A stretch of 64,000 nucleotides of DNA from Mesorhizobium plurifarium (GCA_000824785.1 CCNB01000046.1:126216-190215); one strand, 5' to 3'. Positions 29,459-38,087 are shown, counted from the stretch's first letter. Numbers and translations: made by a program. Notes: generated by a model from the sequence alone, not told the origin.

Positions 29459-29620
29459 TTGCCGTTCATCCCCGCGACAGACAATGGCAACTATAAGGAT
29501 CGCACCGCCCGGTGGTGGTTGGTCCTTTTCCAAGCAAAGGAGATGCCGAAGGGCGGCACGTTCAACGTCCTGGCAAGGGCTGTGGTCGGCGTGGGAGGCC
29601 GTCGGGATTGCCCCACCTAA
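29459..29620 (+). other. Short open frame without a good start, possible gene remnant
   Basis: A 53-codon frame from a TTG at 29459 to TAA at 29620 encodes a peptide with a plausible protein look (NYKDRTARWWLVLFQAKEM, then GGTFNVLARAVVGVGG) and about three quarters G or C at third positions, like real genes here. It has no ribosome binding site and no ATG, and an AT-rich patch (29440-29457) precedes it. It may be the tail of a decayed gene or chance. The region 29351-29458 shows nothing else. Confidence 0.22.
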
Positions 29621-30444
29621 ATCCGTCGTGACCAGGCTCCCACCTCATAGCGGCCGATCACCACGCTGGCGTTTGCGGCAGCCTCGGCGCGAATTCGGTC
29701 TTGAAGGGTGTCCGGGCCGAGTTCCGAGGCTGTGATGACACCCATCTGTTCCATCACCGGAGCCATGGTCGCCGCAAGATCCGAAACAAGGTCAATACCG
29801 CTCAGGCTGTCCGACCCGCCTCCGGCCAAAGCACTGATCGCCATGCTGGGGGCCGGCAGCCCAGCTTTGATGAAGGTCGAGTGGAGCGCGAGGCCCATAT
29901 TGGGATTGGTGCCCACCCGACGGAACGTCTCCGCAATGCACCGAAAGCAGTTGTCGTAGGTTGGGGCGGGCGGAAACGAGGCGGCCCCGGTCCAATCGAC
30001 TTCGTGGAATAGGACCACGCCCCCCGGACGAAGATTTCGCGCAACGCCTCTCAACATTTCGACGGGATCGGGCGAGAACATCAGCACATAACGGCCGACA
30101 ATTGCGTCGAATGATATGTCGAAGGCAAAGCTTGCGGGATCACATTGGTGGAAGATCACATTCTCCAGTCCGCGTTGCGCGGCTCGCGCCCGAGCTGCTT
30201 CGAGAGCTGCCGGCGATCTATCCGAACCGATGACCAGACCTGTAGGCCCAACGATATCGGCCGCCAGAAAAGCCACGTCGCCGGCGCCGCTTCCGATGTC
30301 GAGAACGTGCATTCCCGTTCGGAGCCCGGCCCGCCGCAGGTAGTCGCGCGTCATGGGGTCAACTAAGGCCGCCTGCGTCGCGAGCCTTCTCAGTTCTTTT
30401 TCCGAATGCCCCAGTTCGTATTCGTAACGACGTTCGCTTGTCAT
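29617..30444 (-). CDS. SAM-dependent class I methyltransferase
   Basis: A 275-residue Rossmann-fold methyltransferase. Motif I is VLDIGSGAGDVAFLAA, motif II VIGSDRSPAALEAA, and motif III lies in LRPGGVVLFHEVDW, all as in UbiE/COQ5-like enzymes. The 70 residues after that (TYDNCFRCIAETFRRVG) form a substrate cap. The start at 30444 is selected since an upstream GTG/ATG at 30465 adds seven residues without homology. It stands alone; the natural acceptor (quinone, lipid or small metabolite) cannot be read. Family members in rhizobia are annotated only as methyltransferases. Confidence 0.85.
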   Translation of the reverse strand: MTSERRYEYELGHSEKELRRLATQAALVDPMTRDYLRRAGLRTGMHVLDIGSGAGDVAFLAADIVGPTGLVIGSDRSPAALEAARARAAQRGLENVIFHQCDPASFAFDISFDAIVGRYVLMFSPDPVEMLRGVARNLRPGGVVLFHEVDWTGAASFPPAPTYDNCFRCIAETFRRVGTNPNMGLALHSTFIKAGLPAPSMAISALAGGGSDSLSGIDLVSDLAATMAPVMEQMGVITASELGPDTLQDRIRAEAAANASVVIGRYEVGAWSRRI

Positions 30445-30675
30445 GCTTGCGTCCCCTCCGAACAAAAAGCCTTTCGAGCGGATGTCGCGTGCTGCGATAC
30501 GCGAGGACCGTTCCTATGATTAGGTGTCGCTAATATAACTGTACTCACCTGTCCCGTCCATGCAGCGGTGAGTTCAGGCCGGACTTGCCGAAACGGCATG
30601 GGCGTGCCGGCCAAGGGGCACAGCTGCTCCGACAGACGACCGCGGAACAAACGCCGCAGATGGCCGTTGGCGGGG

Positions 30676-30876
30676 ATGGTAATGTTTGCGCCCCTCGATA
30701 TGCATGGCGAAAAGCGCGCCGAGATCCACAGATCCGCTCGGCTTTCGATGCTTCATGAGCGCGTGGTCAAGCGGATGGATAAGGTGGACCACCTGGCCGA
30801 CGAGGTCGAGCAGGCGGCGGCTGCTTTGGTAGCGGCTACTCATCAACCCGACAGGATTGTAATGCTCGGCATGTGA
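30676..30876 (+). CDS. Possible small helical protein
   Basis: A 66-residue frame with a helical, heptad-like C-terminal half (LHERVVKRMDKVDHLADEVE, then QAAAALVAATH). Codon use is acceptable, but no clear ribosome site precedes the ATG at 30676, and an antisense frame also exists. The surrounding spacer (30445-30881) is otherwise empty apart from an AT-rich patch near 30520-30545 flanked by AGGTG and CACCT, which might hold a promoter or operator for the methyltransferase. I do not recognise the product. Confidence 0.33.
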   Translation: MVMFAPLDMHGEKRAEIHRSARLSMLHERVVKRMDKVDHLADEVEQAAAALVAATHQPDRIVMLGM

Positions 30877-30881
30877 GCGCT

Positions 30882-31124
30882 TCACTCTTCATCCGCGGGG
30901 GTGGAGCTTTTGCTCCGTACGATCCATTCCACCATGTTGGGATCAACGTAGTCGTCGCCGGTCACGATACGGACCAGTTTCGTTGCGCGCGGCCGCCATT
31001 GATCTTCGGGAACTTTGTCCTCCTCGACCCAGCGCTTGAACGCTTCGCGCATCACGTCGAATTCGAAGTATGAACGGTTGTCGTTGGATTGCTTTTTGAC
31101 CATGGCCGGGAACGTCGGACCCAT
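30882..31124 (-). CDS. Small protein of unknown function
   Basis: An 80-residue mixed-charge protein (SYFEFDVMREAFKRWVEEDK then WRPRATKLVRIVTGDDYVDP). The initiation may be at 31124 or at the second ATG, 31103 (73 residues). Longer in-frame sequence upstream is the tRNA-Ser gene read through and is not protein. It runs 42 bases after the tRNA in the same direction and could be cotranscribed with it. No domain recognised; the size and composition are those of a conserved small rhizobial protein. Confidence 0.6.
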   Translation of the reverse strand: MGPTFPAMVKKQSNDNRSYFEFDVMREAFKRWVEEDKVPEDQWRPRATKLVRIVTGDDYVDPNMVEWIVRSKSSTPADEE

Positions 31125-31166
31125 CGAAATGTTCCTGGGCGGCGCGGCGTAACGGCAACGACAATA

Positions 31167-31256
31167 TGGCGGAGAGGGAGGGATTCGAACCCCCGATACC
31201 CTTGCGAGTATGCCGCATTTCGAGTGCGGTGCATTCGACCACTCTGCCACCTCTCC
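31167..31256 (-). tRNA. tRNA-Ser (anticodon CGA)
   Basis: On the minus strand the gene runs 31256 to 31167. The acceptor stem pairs GGAGAGG with CCTCTCC, the discriminator G is followed by an encoded CCA, the anticodon loop reads CTCGAAA (anticodon CGA, codon UCG), and the T loop GGTTCGAATCC is perfect. The long variable arm (ATACTCGCAAGGGTAT) confirms a class II tRNA-Ser. Length is 90 bases with CCA. Confidence 0.97.
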
Positions 31257-31293
31257 GCGAGGTCATGGTCGGCCGTTGCCGGCGCGGCGCACT

Positions 31294-31321
31294 AGATAAC
31301 GGCTGACTGCCGGAGATACAA
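31294..31321 (-). promoter_or_regulatory. Candidate tRNA-Ser promoter
   Basis: On the minus strand, TTGTAT (31321-31316), 16 bases, TTATCT (31299-31294), about 38 bases ahead of the mature tRNA start. Two mismatches in each box; position fits. Confidence 0.4.
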
Positions 31322-31428
31322 GGCCTTATTCGAGCGAATTCCAGCTTCCGTGAAAAGCGATTGCGACGGGGCGGACCGATATTTGCCGGCAACGCCGCTC
31401 GCGGCCTCTCGGAACAAGGCCGCTTGCC

Positions 31429-31457
31429 TTGACTCCGGCGCAACCTTCGGTTAGGGA
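31429..31457 (+). promoter_or_regulatory. Candidate rplU-rpmA promoter
   Basis: CTTGACT with TTGACT at 31429-31434, 17 bases, TAGGGA (31452-31457), about 125 bases before the rplU ATG. The CTTGAC start is typical of alphaproteobacterial housekeeping promoters. The 320-base gap 31257-31581 holds this, the tRNA promoter and an r-protein leader, with nothing else recognised. Confidence 0.5.
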
Positions 31458-31581
31458 CAGCCCGCATTCGGCGTGGAGGCTCTTCCGCGCCGCTTGTTTT
31501 TTGAACCCGCAGACTGACAAAAAGACGGCCGAACCGCCTCAGGCGGCTCATCAAGGCCGACCGAACAGCGAAAGGCTAAAA

Positions 31582-32298
31582 ATGTTCGCAGTCATCAAAA
31601 CGGGCGGCAAGCAGTATCGCGTCGCCGCCAACGATCTCCTGAAGATCGAGAAGCTCGAAGCCAAGGTCGGCGATATCGTCGAGATCGGCAATGTGCTCGC
31701 GCATGGCGAGGGCGAGAATGTCACCTTCGGCGCGCCGTTCGTCGATGGCGCCATGGTCACGGCGGAAGTCGTCGAGCAGGGCAAGAACCGCACCGTCATC
31801 GCTTTCAAGAAGCGCCGCCGCCAGAATTCGCGCCGCAAGATCGGCCATCGCCAGCTGCTGACCACGGTCCGGATCGCCGAGATCCTGCTGGGCGGCGCCA
31901 AGCCGTCGAAGAAGGCTGCTGCGAAGCCGGAAGCCAAGGCAGAGGCCAAGGCTGAAGTCGCCGCCGAGGCGAAGGCCGAGGCTGCTCCGAAGGAGCCGAA
32001 GGCCAAGAAGGAAGCTGCTCCGAAGGCGGAAGCCGCCCCGAAGGAAACTGCCGCCAGCGAAGAGGCAAAGGCCGCGCCGTTGTTCAAGGCGCCGAAGGGC
32101 GAGCCGGACGACCTGACGGTCATCAAGGGCATCGGCCCGGTCGCGGCGAAGGACCTCGCCGAGCAGGGCATCGTCACCTTCGCGCAGCTCGCCAAGCTCA
32201 CCGACAAGGATGTCGCCAAGATCGACGAGCACATGCCGTTCAGCGCCGACCAGATCAAGGACTGGCGCGAGCAGGCCAAGGAACTGGCGAAGAAGTAA
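31582..32298 (+). CDS. rplU: 50S ribosomal protein L21 with C-terminal extension
   Basis: A 238-residue bL21, more than twice the usual 103 or so. Residues 1-104 are a complete L21 (MFAVIKTGGKQYRV, KRRRQNSRRKIGHRQ), binding 23S rRNA. Residues about 108-172 are an Ala/Lys/Glu-rich linker (AKAEAKAEVAAEAKAEAAPK). Residues about 175-238 form a compact domain, DLTVIKGIGPVAAKDLAEQG then DKDVAKIDEHMPF, with a helix-hairpin-helix-like Gly-x-Gly turn (IKGIGP) as in nucleic-acid binding modules. The ATG at 31582 gives the normal L21 start. It is followed by rpmA, the usual partner. Confidence 0.95.
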   Translation: MFAVIKTGGKQYRVAANDLLKIEKLEAKVGDIVEIGNVLAHGEGENVTFGAPFVDGAMVTAEVVEQGKNRTVIAFKKRRRQNSRRKIGHRQLLTTVRIAEILLGGAKPSKKAAAKPEAKAEAKAEVAAEAKAEAAPKEPKAKKEAAPKAEAAPKETAASEEAKAAPLFKAPKGEPDDLTVIKGIGPVAAKDLAEQGIVTFAQLAKLTDKDVAKIDEHMPFSADQIKDWREQAKELAKK

Positions 32299-32397
32299 TT
32301 TCTCCGGCGACGATCGTCGCCGGTACGGACTTGAAACGGAACGCGAACGCGTTCATAAGACCATTCAAGCGCCTCAGGGCGCATCGGAGTTAGTCAA

Positions 32398-32667
32398 ATG
32401 GCACACAAGAAAGCTGGCGGTTCGTCGCGCAACGGGCGCGATTCGCACTCCAAGCGTCTGGGCGTGAAGAAGTTCGGCGGCGAAGCTGTCGTCGCCGGCA
32501 ACATCATCATCCGTCAACGCGGCACGCAATGGCATCCGGGCACCAATGTTGGCATGGGCACGGACCACACCCTTTTTGCGCTCGAAGCCGGCGCAGTCAC
32601 CTTCAACAAGAAAGCCAACGGCCGAACCTACGTATCGGTGAACCCGATTACCAAAGCAGCGGAGTAG
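32398..32667 (+). CDS. rpmA: 50S ribosomal protein L27
   Basis: An 89-residue bL27, whose N-terminal tail reaches the peptidyl transferase centre. The opening AHKKAGGSSRNGRDSHSKRL and the segment GTQWHPGTNVGMGTDHTLFA are invariant features. It lies 99 bases after rplU with GGAG ahead of the ATG. No N-terminal prepeptide as seen in Firmicutes. A strong terminator follows. Confidence 0.98.
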   Translation: MAHKKAGGSSRNGRDSHSKRLGVKKFGGEAVVAGNIIIRQRGTQWHPGTNVGMGTDHTLFALEAGAVTFNKKANGRTYVSVNPITKAAE

Positions 32668-32735
32668 CCGGTTCCGCACCACAACACCGGCGCCCATCTC
32701 GGGAACCGGTGTCTGGCCAAGCCAGGAAAAGGATC

Positions 32736-32766
32736 AGGAGAGATGGGCTTGCCCTCTCTCCTTTTT
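32736..32766 (+). terminator. Strong rho-independent terminator
   Basis: AGGAGAGA-(T)-GGGC (36-48 in 327xx), loop TT, GCCC-TCTCTCCT, followed by TTTT to 32766: a 12-bp stem with one bulge. It separates rplU-rpmA from the GNAT gene. A second hairpin (ACACCGG at 32684 with CCGGTGT at 32706) precedes it. Confidence 0.85.
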
Positions 32767-32790
32767 CATTTCTTGCCCTGGAGGACTAAA

Positions 32791-33378
32791 ATGGTTGCCG
32801 AAGCGGAAGATACCGAAGACGAAAGTTATGCGATCGATTGCCCGGTGCTGGCCACCGAACGCTTGGTCATGCGCGCCCCGCGCGAAAGCGATCTCGAGCA
32901 ACTCGTCACGCTTGCCGACAACCGACATGTCGCCGAAATGCTGGCCCGCATGCCGCATCCCTATGGCGAAGCCGAAGGCCGCACCTTCCTTGCCATGGCG
33001 GCGTCGCGGCGCGCCGGCATCGTCTATGCGCTGACGCTCAAGGATGGCGGCACCTTCGTCGGCTGCGCCGGCCTGAACACCACCGATCGCGGCCTGGAGC
33101 TGGGCTACTGGATCGGCGAGCCCCATTGGAAGCGCGGCTATGCTACCGAGGCCGCGCATGCGCTGGTCGACCTCGCCTTCCAGAACACCTCGATCCAGGT
33201 GCTGCATGCCTCGACCCGGGTGATCAATCCGGCCTCGCGCCGGGTCATCCACAAGTGCGGGTTCCAGTATGCCGGCCAGGGCATGCTGAACTCGATCGTC
33301 GCCGGCCAGGTGCCGGTCGAACGCTATCGGCTGGACAGGAAGACGTGGACCAGTCTCAGAAACTGGGTGCACTTTTGA
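32791..33378 (+). CDS. GNAT family N-acetyltransferase (RimJ/RimL-like)
   Basis: A 195-residue acetyl-CoA-dependent acetyltransferase. ATERLVMRAPRESDLEQL is the RimJ/RimL type opening, GLELGYWIGEPHWKRGYATE holds the acetyl-CoA binding loop, and NPASRRVIHKCGFQYAG the final block. Such enzymes modify ribosomal protein N-termini or small amines; the substrate here is unknown. GGAGGA precedes the ATG at 32791. It lies after the rpmA terminator, so has its own expression or depends on read-through. In rhizobia a GNAT is commonly found between rpmA and obgE. Confidence 0.9.
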   Translation: MVAEAEDTEDESYAIDCPVLATERLVMRAPRESDLEQLVTLADNRHVAEMLARMPHPYGEAEGRTFLAMAASRRAGIVYALTLKDGGTFVGCAGLNTTDRGLELGYWIGEPHWKRGYATEAAHALVDLAFQNTSIQVLHASTRVINPASRRVIHKCGFQYAGQGMLNSIVAGQVPVERYRLDRKTWTSLRNWVHF

Positions 33379-33405
33379 TGGTTGCTTTCGAGGGCTGAGC
33401 AAGCG

Positions 33406-33553
33406 CCCCCTCACCCGGATTGCCAGCCGAATTGCGAAGGGCAATTCGGGGCAATCCGACCTCTCCCCCGAGGGCAGAGGAGCAGGTAGGCGCCAGCGCC
33501 AATCTCTTCTCCCCTCGGGGAGAAGGTGGCCGCAAAGCGGTCGGATGAGGGGG
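33406..33553. repeat. Long palindromic element (CCCCCTCA...TGAGGGGG)
   Basis: Arms CCCCCTCA (33406-33413) and TGAGGGGG (33546-33553) bound a 148-base element with internal hairpins (GAATTGC...GCAATTC, and CTTCTCCCC next to GGGGAGAAG). The right half GGGGAGAAGG...GCGG...GGATGA recurs, in reverse, within the hydroxyproline dehydrogenase gene at 60041-60086. It fills the gap between convergent genes and may stop transcription from both sides. Confidence 0.75.
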
Positions 33554-33563
33554 AGTCCGGAGC

Positions 33564-34427
33564 TCAGCTGAGTTCGGCCCACAACGGCAGATGATCCGAT
33601 CCAATGGCGTCCCGGTCGGACCACAGGCGCTTCAGCGATTTGGCGAGCGAGGCGCTGGTGAAGATGTAGTCGATGCATTTGTGGCGGCTTTTGTCGGCGG
33701 GCCGGTCGGGATCGACCCAGGTGACGAGGTCAGCGACGGCAAGACGCTGGGCGACGTCGACGGCGAGATCGGCGGTCAGCGGCATGCCGAACTCATGGTC
33801 CGGGCGGCCGGCGAGTTCGACATATTCGGGCGAGCCCGGCAGCATGTTGAAGTCGCCCATGACGATGAAGGCTTCCGGATAGGGCAGGTCCGGCAGGCCG
33901 ATCTCGGGAATGCCCGACAGGCCGCCGCCTTCCAGCGCGTAGTTCAGGAGGCGCTGGCGCAGGAAACGGATCTGGCCCTGGCGCTCGACCGGGCTGCGGT
34001 GGTCGAGATGGGTGGAATAGAAGCGGATGAAGCCGAGCGGCGTCTCGATCAGCGCCTCGAGCGCGCCGCGCTGGAAGTTCATGGTCTCGAGGCTGCGGCT
34101 GCGCGGCAGAAGGAGATTGCGCGACAGATGAATGGGCGTCTTCGACAGCACCATGTTGCCGAGCTGGAAGGTCCGGGTGACGGCACGGCCGGCGTCCAGG
34201 CGCGAGCCGACATTGACCTCGAAATTGCTGCCATAGGCGGCAAAATAATCGGGCAGCGCTTCGCCGATCTCGGCCACCATGTCGCGATCGCCGTTGCGCG
34301 GGTTGTTGCGGGTCACTTCCTGCAGCGCGATGACATCGGCGCCGCGCACCGCGTCGGCGATGCGGCCGACATCATATTTGCCGTCGAGGCCGATGCCGTA
34401 TTGGATGTTGTAGGTGACGATCTTCAT
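33564..34427 (-). CDS. Endonuclease/exonuclease/phosphatase family protein
   Basis: A 287-residue metal-dependent hydrolase of the EEP superfamily. The blocks KIVTYNIQYGIG, IALQEVTRNNP, STHLDHRSPVERQGQIRFL, VMGDFNMLPGSPEY and the terminal SDHLPLWAEL supply the Asn, Glu, His/Asp and metal-binding residues expected. The substrate could be DNA, RNA or a phosphodiester such as an inositol or sphingolipid phosphate. Start at 34427 (MKIVTYN) is preferred to 34454. It is divergent from obgE, 163 bases apart. Confidence 0.87.
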   Translation of the reverse strand: MKIVTYNIQYGIGLDGKYDVGRIADAVRGADVIALQEVTRNNPRNGDRDMVAEIGEALPDYFAAYGSNFEVNVGSRLDAGRAVTRTFQLGNMVLSKTPIHLSRNLLLPRSRSLETMNFQRGALEALIETPLGFIRFYSTHLDHRSPVERQGQIRFLRQRLLNYALEGGGLSGIPEIGLPDLPYPEAFIVMGDFNMLPGSPEYVELAGRPDHEFGMPLTADLAVDVAQRLAVADLVTWVDPDRPADKSRHKCIDYIFTSASLAKSLKRLWSDRDAIGSDHLPLWAELS

Positions 34428-34590
34428 TCCCGCGCCTCCCAGTCTCGCCCCCAAACAGTGCTACCGCGTCCTTGGCCTAAGGGCATCAGGCGCTTTAGTC
34501 GCAAAACGGGCCTCGCCCTTGGCTCTGCCTTGGTTTAAGGCATGCCTTAGAGCAATCGCTCACAGCCATCAGCAGAAACTTGAAAATCCG

Positions 34591-35619
34591 ATGAAATTCC
34601 TCGATCAGGCCAAGGTTTACATACGTTCCGGCGACGGTGGCGCCGGATCGATGTCGTTCCGCCGCGAGAAATTCATCGAATTCGGTGGGCCGGATGGCGG
34701 TGACGGCGGCCGCGGCGGCGATGTCTGGGTGGAAGCGGTCGACGGGCTGAACACGCTGATCGACTATCGCTACCAGCAGCATTTCAAGGCCAAGACCGGC
34801 ATGCACGGCATGGGCCGCAACATGACGGGCGCCAAGGGCGCCGACGTGACGCTGAAAGTGCCGGCGGGCACGCAGGTCTTTGCCGAGGACAATGAGACGC
34901 TGATCTGCGACCTGACGATTGTCGGCCAGCGCTTCCTGCTCGCCAAGGGCGGCAATGGCGGCTTCGGCAACCAGCATTTCAAGACCTCGACCAACCAGGC
35001 GCCGCGGCGCGCCAATCCCGGCCTGCCCGGCGAGGAACTCAGCATCTGGCTCAGGCTCAAGCTGATCGCCGACGCTGGCCTGGTCGGCATGCCCAACGCC
35101 GGCAAATCGACCTTCCTTGCCGCCGTCACCGCCGCCAAGCCGAAGATCGCCGATTATCCGTTCACGACGCTCCATCCCGGCCTCGGCGTCGCCCGCATCG
35201 ATGGCCGCGAATTCGTGCTGGCCGATATTCCCGGCCTGATCGAGGGCGCGCATCAGGGGGTGGGCATCGGCGACCGTTTCCTCGGCCATGTCGAGCGCAC
35301 GCGCGTGCTGCTCCACCTCGTCTCCGCGCAGGAGGAAAGTCCGGGCAAGGCCTACAAGACCGTACGCGCCGAGCTCGAAGCCTATGGCCATGGGCTGACC
35401 GATAAGGTCGAGATCGTCGCGCTCAGCCAGGTCGACATCCTCGATGCGGACGCCCGCAAGAAGAAGGCCGCCTCGCTGAAACGCGCGGCCGGCCGCGCGC
35501 CGATGCTTTTGTCGGCCGTCACCGGCGAAGGCGTCGAAGCGGTGCTGCGCGCGCTGATGGCGGTGGTCGCGGAATCGCGCGATGCCGTTCCGACCCCCGT
35601 CGACACGCGCTGGCGGTAA
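34591..35619 (+). CDS. obgE: GTPase ObgE/CgtA
   Basis: A 342-residue Obg-family GTPase that binds the 50S subunit and links ribosome assembly to nutrient state. The Gly-rich Obg domain (IRSGDGGAGSMSFRREKF, GGDGGRGGDVW) covers residues 1-158. The G domain follows, with G1 GMPNAGKST at 166-174 and G3 DIPGLIEGAHQGVGIGD. The C-terminal part is short; no TGS-like tail. The start is fixed by the conserved MKFLDQAKVYI. It opens the obgE-proB-proA-nadD gene row; proB starts six bases after its stop. Confidence 0.97.
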   Translation: MKFLDQAKVYIRSGDGGAGSMSFRREKFIEFGGPDGGDGGRGGDVWVEAVDGLNTLIDYRYQQHFKAKTGMHGMGRNMTGAKGADVTLKVPAGTQVFAEDNETLICDLTIVGQRFLLAKGGNGGFGNQHFKTSTNQAPRRANPGLPGEELSIWLRLKLIADAGLVGMPNAGKSTFLAAVTAAKPKIADYPFTTLHPGLGVARIDGREFVLADIPGLIEGAHQGVGIGDRFLGHVERTRVLLHLVSAQEESPGKAYKTVRAELEAYGHGLTDKVEIVALSQVDILDADARKKKAASLKRAAGRAPMLLSAVTGEGVEAVLRALMAVVAESRDAVPTPVDTRWR

Positions 35620-35624
35620 GACCC

Positions 35625-36782
35625 ATGAAATCGCTGAAATCATACCGGCGCATCACCGTGAAGATTGGCTCGGCGCTGCTCGTCGACCGCGCGGCAGGGC
35701 TGAAGCGCGACTGGCTGACCTCCTTGGCCGATGACATCGCCGTGCTTGCCGATGCCGGCGCGGAAATGCTCGTCGTCTCCTCGGGCGCGATCGCGCTCGG
35801 CCGCACCATTCTCGGCTTGGGCAAGCGCGCGCTGAAGCTCGAGGAGAGCCAGGCGGCTGCCGCCGTCGGCCAGATCGCGCTTGCCGGCGCCTGGTCGGAT
35901 GCGCTCGGCAAGAACCGGCTGAGATCCGGCCAGATCCTCTTGACGCTTGGCGACACCGAGGAGCGACGCCGCTACCTCAATGCGCGCGCGACGATCTCGA
36001 CGCTGCTCAAGATGAAGGCGGTGCCGGTCATCAACGAGAACGACACGGTGGCGACGTCCGAAATCCGCTACGGCGACAACGACAGGCTGGCCGCGCGGGT
36101 GGCGACGATGATGGGCGCCGATCTGTTGGTGCTGCTTTCCGACATCGATGGGCTCTATACGGCACCGCCGGCCAAGGATCCGCAGGCAAAGTTCATCCCC
36201 GTGGTCGACCGCATCACGCCGGATATCGAGGCGATGGCGGGGGCGGCCGCTTCCGAATTGTCGCGCGGCGGCATGCGCACCAAGCTCGACGCCGGCAAGA
36301 TCGCCAATGCCGCCGGCACCGCCATGATCATCACCTCGGGCACCCGGCTTTCGCCGCTGATGGCGATCGAGCGCGGCGAGCGCGCGACCTTCTTCAAGCC
36401 GAGCGCCAACCCGGTAAAAGGCTACAAGACCTGGATCGCCGGGCAGCTCGAGCCGGCCGGCCGGCTCACCGTCGATGCCGGCGCCATCGGCGCGTTGAAA
36501 TCCGGCAAGTCTTTGCTGCCGGCCGGGGTAAAACTGGTCAGCGGCAATTTCTCGCGCGGCGACACGGTGGCGATCCTGTCGCCCGAGGGCCGCGAGATCG
36601 CGCGCGGGCTGGTTGCCTATGATGCCGCCGATGCCGTAAGGATCGCGGGTCTGAAGACGGCCGAGATCGAAACCGTGCTCGGCTACGAGGCGCGTTCGGC
36701 GATGATCCATCGCGACGACCTTGTGGTAAGCCAATCCGGCGATCAAATATTGGCCGGCGGCCCGATATTGGCCGACGACTGA
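35625..36782 (+). CDS. proB: Glutamate 5-kinase
   Basis: A 385-residue enzyme phosphorylating L-glutamate to gamma-glutamyl phosphate, the first step of proline synthesis. The amino acid kinase domain (ITVKIGSALLV, SSGAIALG, INENDTVATSEIRYGDNDRL, SRGGMRTKLDAGKIAN) spans residues 1-260. A C-terminal PUA domain (about residues 280-375: RLTVDAGAIGALKSGKSLLP) is present, as in E. coli. It begins six bases after obgE and is followed 18 bases later by proA. Confidence 0.97.
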   Translation: MKSLKSYRRITVKIGSALLVDRAAGLKRDWLTSLADDIAVLADAGAEMLVVSSGAIALGRTILGLGKRALKLEESQAAAAVGQIALAGAWSDALGKNRLRSGQILLTLGDTEERRRYLNARATISTLLKMKAVPVINENDTVATSEIRYGDNDRLAARVATMMGADLLVLLSDIDGLYTAPPAKDPQAKFIPVVDRITPDIEAMAGAAASELSRGGMRTKLDAGKIANAAGTAMIITSGTRLSPLMAIERGERATFFKPSANPVKGYKTWIAGQLEPAGRLTVDAGAIGALKSGKSLLPAGVKLVSGNFSRGDTVAILSPEGREIARGLVAYDAADAVRIAGLKTAEIETVLGYEARSAMIHRDDLVVSQSGDQILAGGPILADD

Positions 36783-36800
36783 CCAAAGCGGAGGATAACC

Positions 36801-38087
36801 ATGCTGAAACTGCATGAAAAATCCGGCGAAGACACGATTGCGCTGATGGCCGATATCGGCCGCCGCGCCCGTGCGGCCGCCCGACCGCTCGCCGTCGCTT
36901 CCACCAAGGCCAAGAACGATGCGCTTGTCGCCATGGCGGACGCCATCCTGCGCAATGAGCAGGCGATCCTCGACGCCAATGCCATCGACATGTCGAATGG
37001 CGAGGAGGCCGGGCTGTCCGGCTCCTTCATGGACCGGCTGAAACTCGACACTTCGCGCATCAAGGCGATGGCTGACGGCACCCGAGAAATCGCCGCGCTC
37101 AAGGATCCGGTCGGCGACGTCATCGCCGAATGGGACCGGCCGAACGGGCTGCATATCGAGCGCGTCCGCACGCCGCTCGGCGTGATCGGCGTCATCTATG
37201 AGAGCAGGCCGAATGTGACGGCGGATGCCGGCGCGCTTTGCCTCAAGGCGGGCAATCCAGTCATCCTGCGCGGCGGCTCGGATTCGATCAATTCGTCGTC
37301 GGCGATCCATGCCTGCATGGTCGAAGGGCTGAAGGCGGCCGGCCTGCCTGAGGATGCCATCCAGCTGGTGCCGACCACCGACCGCGCCGCCGTCGGCGAG
37401 ATGCTCAAAGGCCTCGGCGGCAATCTCGACGTCATCATCCCGCGCGGGGGGAAAAGCCTGGTCGGGCGCGTGCAGAACGAGGCGCGGGTGCCGGTCTTCG
37501 CGCATCTGGAGGGCATCTGCCATCTTTATATCGACCGCTCGGCCGAGCTCGGCATGGCGGTGAAGATCGCGGTCAACGCCAAGATGCGGCGCACCGGCGT
37601 GTGCGGCGCCGCCGAGACGCTGCTGGTCGACCGCGCGGTGGCCGCCACGCATCTGGTGCCGATCCTGGAAGCGTTGCGCGCCGCCGGCTGCGAGATCCAC
37701 GCCGACGCCGAGGTGTTGAAAGCCTTCGCCGACGCCAGCCCGGCGACCGACGCCGACTGGGTGACGGAATATCTCGACGCCATCATCGCGGTGAAGCTGG
37801 TCGACGGCGTCGCCGGCGCGATCGAGCATATCGAGACCTTCTCCTCGCACCACACCGAGGCGATTATCGCGGAGAACGCACAAGCGGTCGAAAAATTCTT
37901 CAACGAGATCGATTCGGCGATCCTGCTGCACAACGCCTCGACGCAGTTCGCCGATGGCGGCGAGTTCGGCATGGGCGCCGAGATCGGCATCGCCACCGGC
38001 AAGATGCATGCGCGCGGGCCGGTCGGCGTCGAGCAGCTCACCTCGTTCAAATACCGCGTGCGCGGATCGGGACAGGTGAGGCCTTGA
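36801..38087 (+). CDS. proA: Gamma-glutamyl phosphate reductase
   Basis: A 428-residue NADPH-dependent enzyme reducing glutamyl phosphate to glutamate semialdehyde, step two of proline synthesis. The catalytic Cys is C268 in MRRTGVCGAAETLLV; ERVRTPLGVIGVIYESRPNV and IPRGGKSLVGRVQ are family signatures. GGAGG lies just before the ATG. It follows proB in the operon; its length is normal. The protein is cytosolic and likely works with ProB. Confidence 0.97.
   Translation: MLKLHEKSGEDTIALMADIGRRARAAARPLAVASTKAKNDALVAMADAILRNEQAILDANAIDMSNGEEAGLSGSFMDRLKLDTSRIKAMADGTREIAALKDPVGDVIAEWDRPNGLHIERVRTPLGVIGVIYESRPNVTADAGALCLKAGNPVILRGGSDSINSSSAIHACMVEGLKAAGLPEDAIQLVPTTDRAAVGEMLKGLGGNLDVIIPRGGKSLVGRVQNEARVPVFAHLEGICHLYIDRSAELGMAVKIAVNAKMRRTGVCGAAETLLVDRAVAATHLVPILEALRAAGCEIHADAEVLKAFADASPATDADWVTEYLDAIIAVKLVDGVAGAIEHIETFSSHHTEAIIAENAQAVEKFFNEIDSAILLHNASTQFADGGEFGMGAEIGIATGKMHARGPVGVEQLTSFKYRVRGSGQVRP

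Noticed and set aside
31125..31250. N-terminal 42 codons of the small protein at 30882-31124
   Set aside because: They are the tRNA-Ser gene read as protein.
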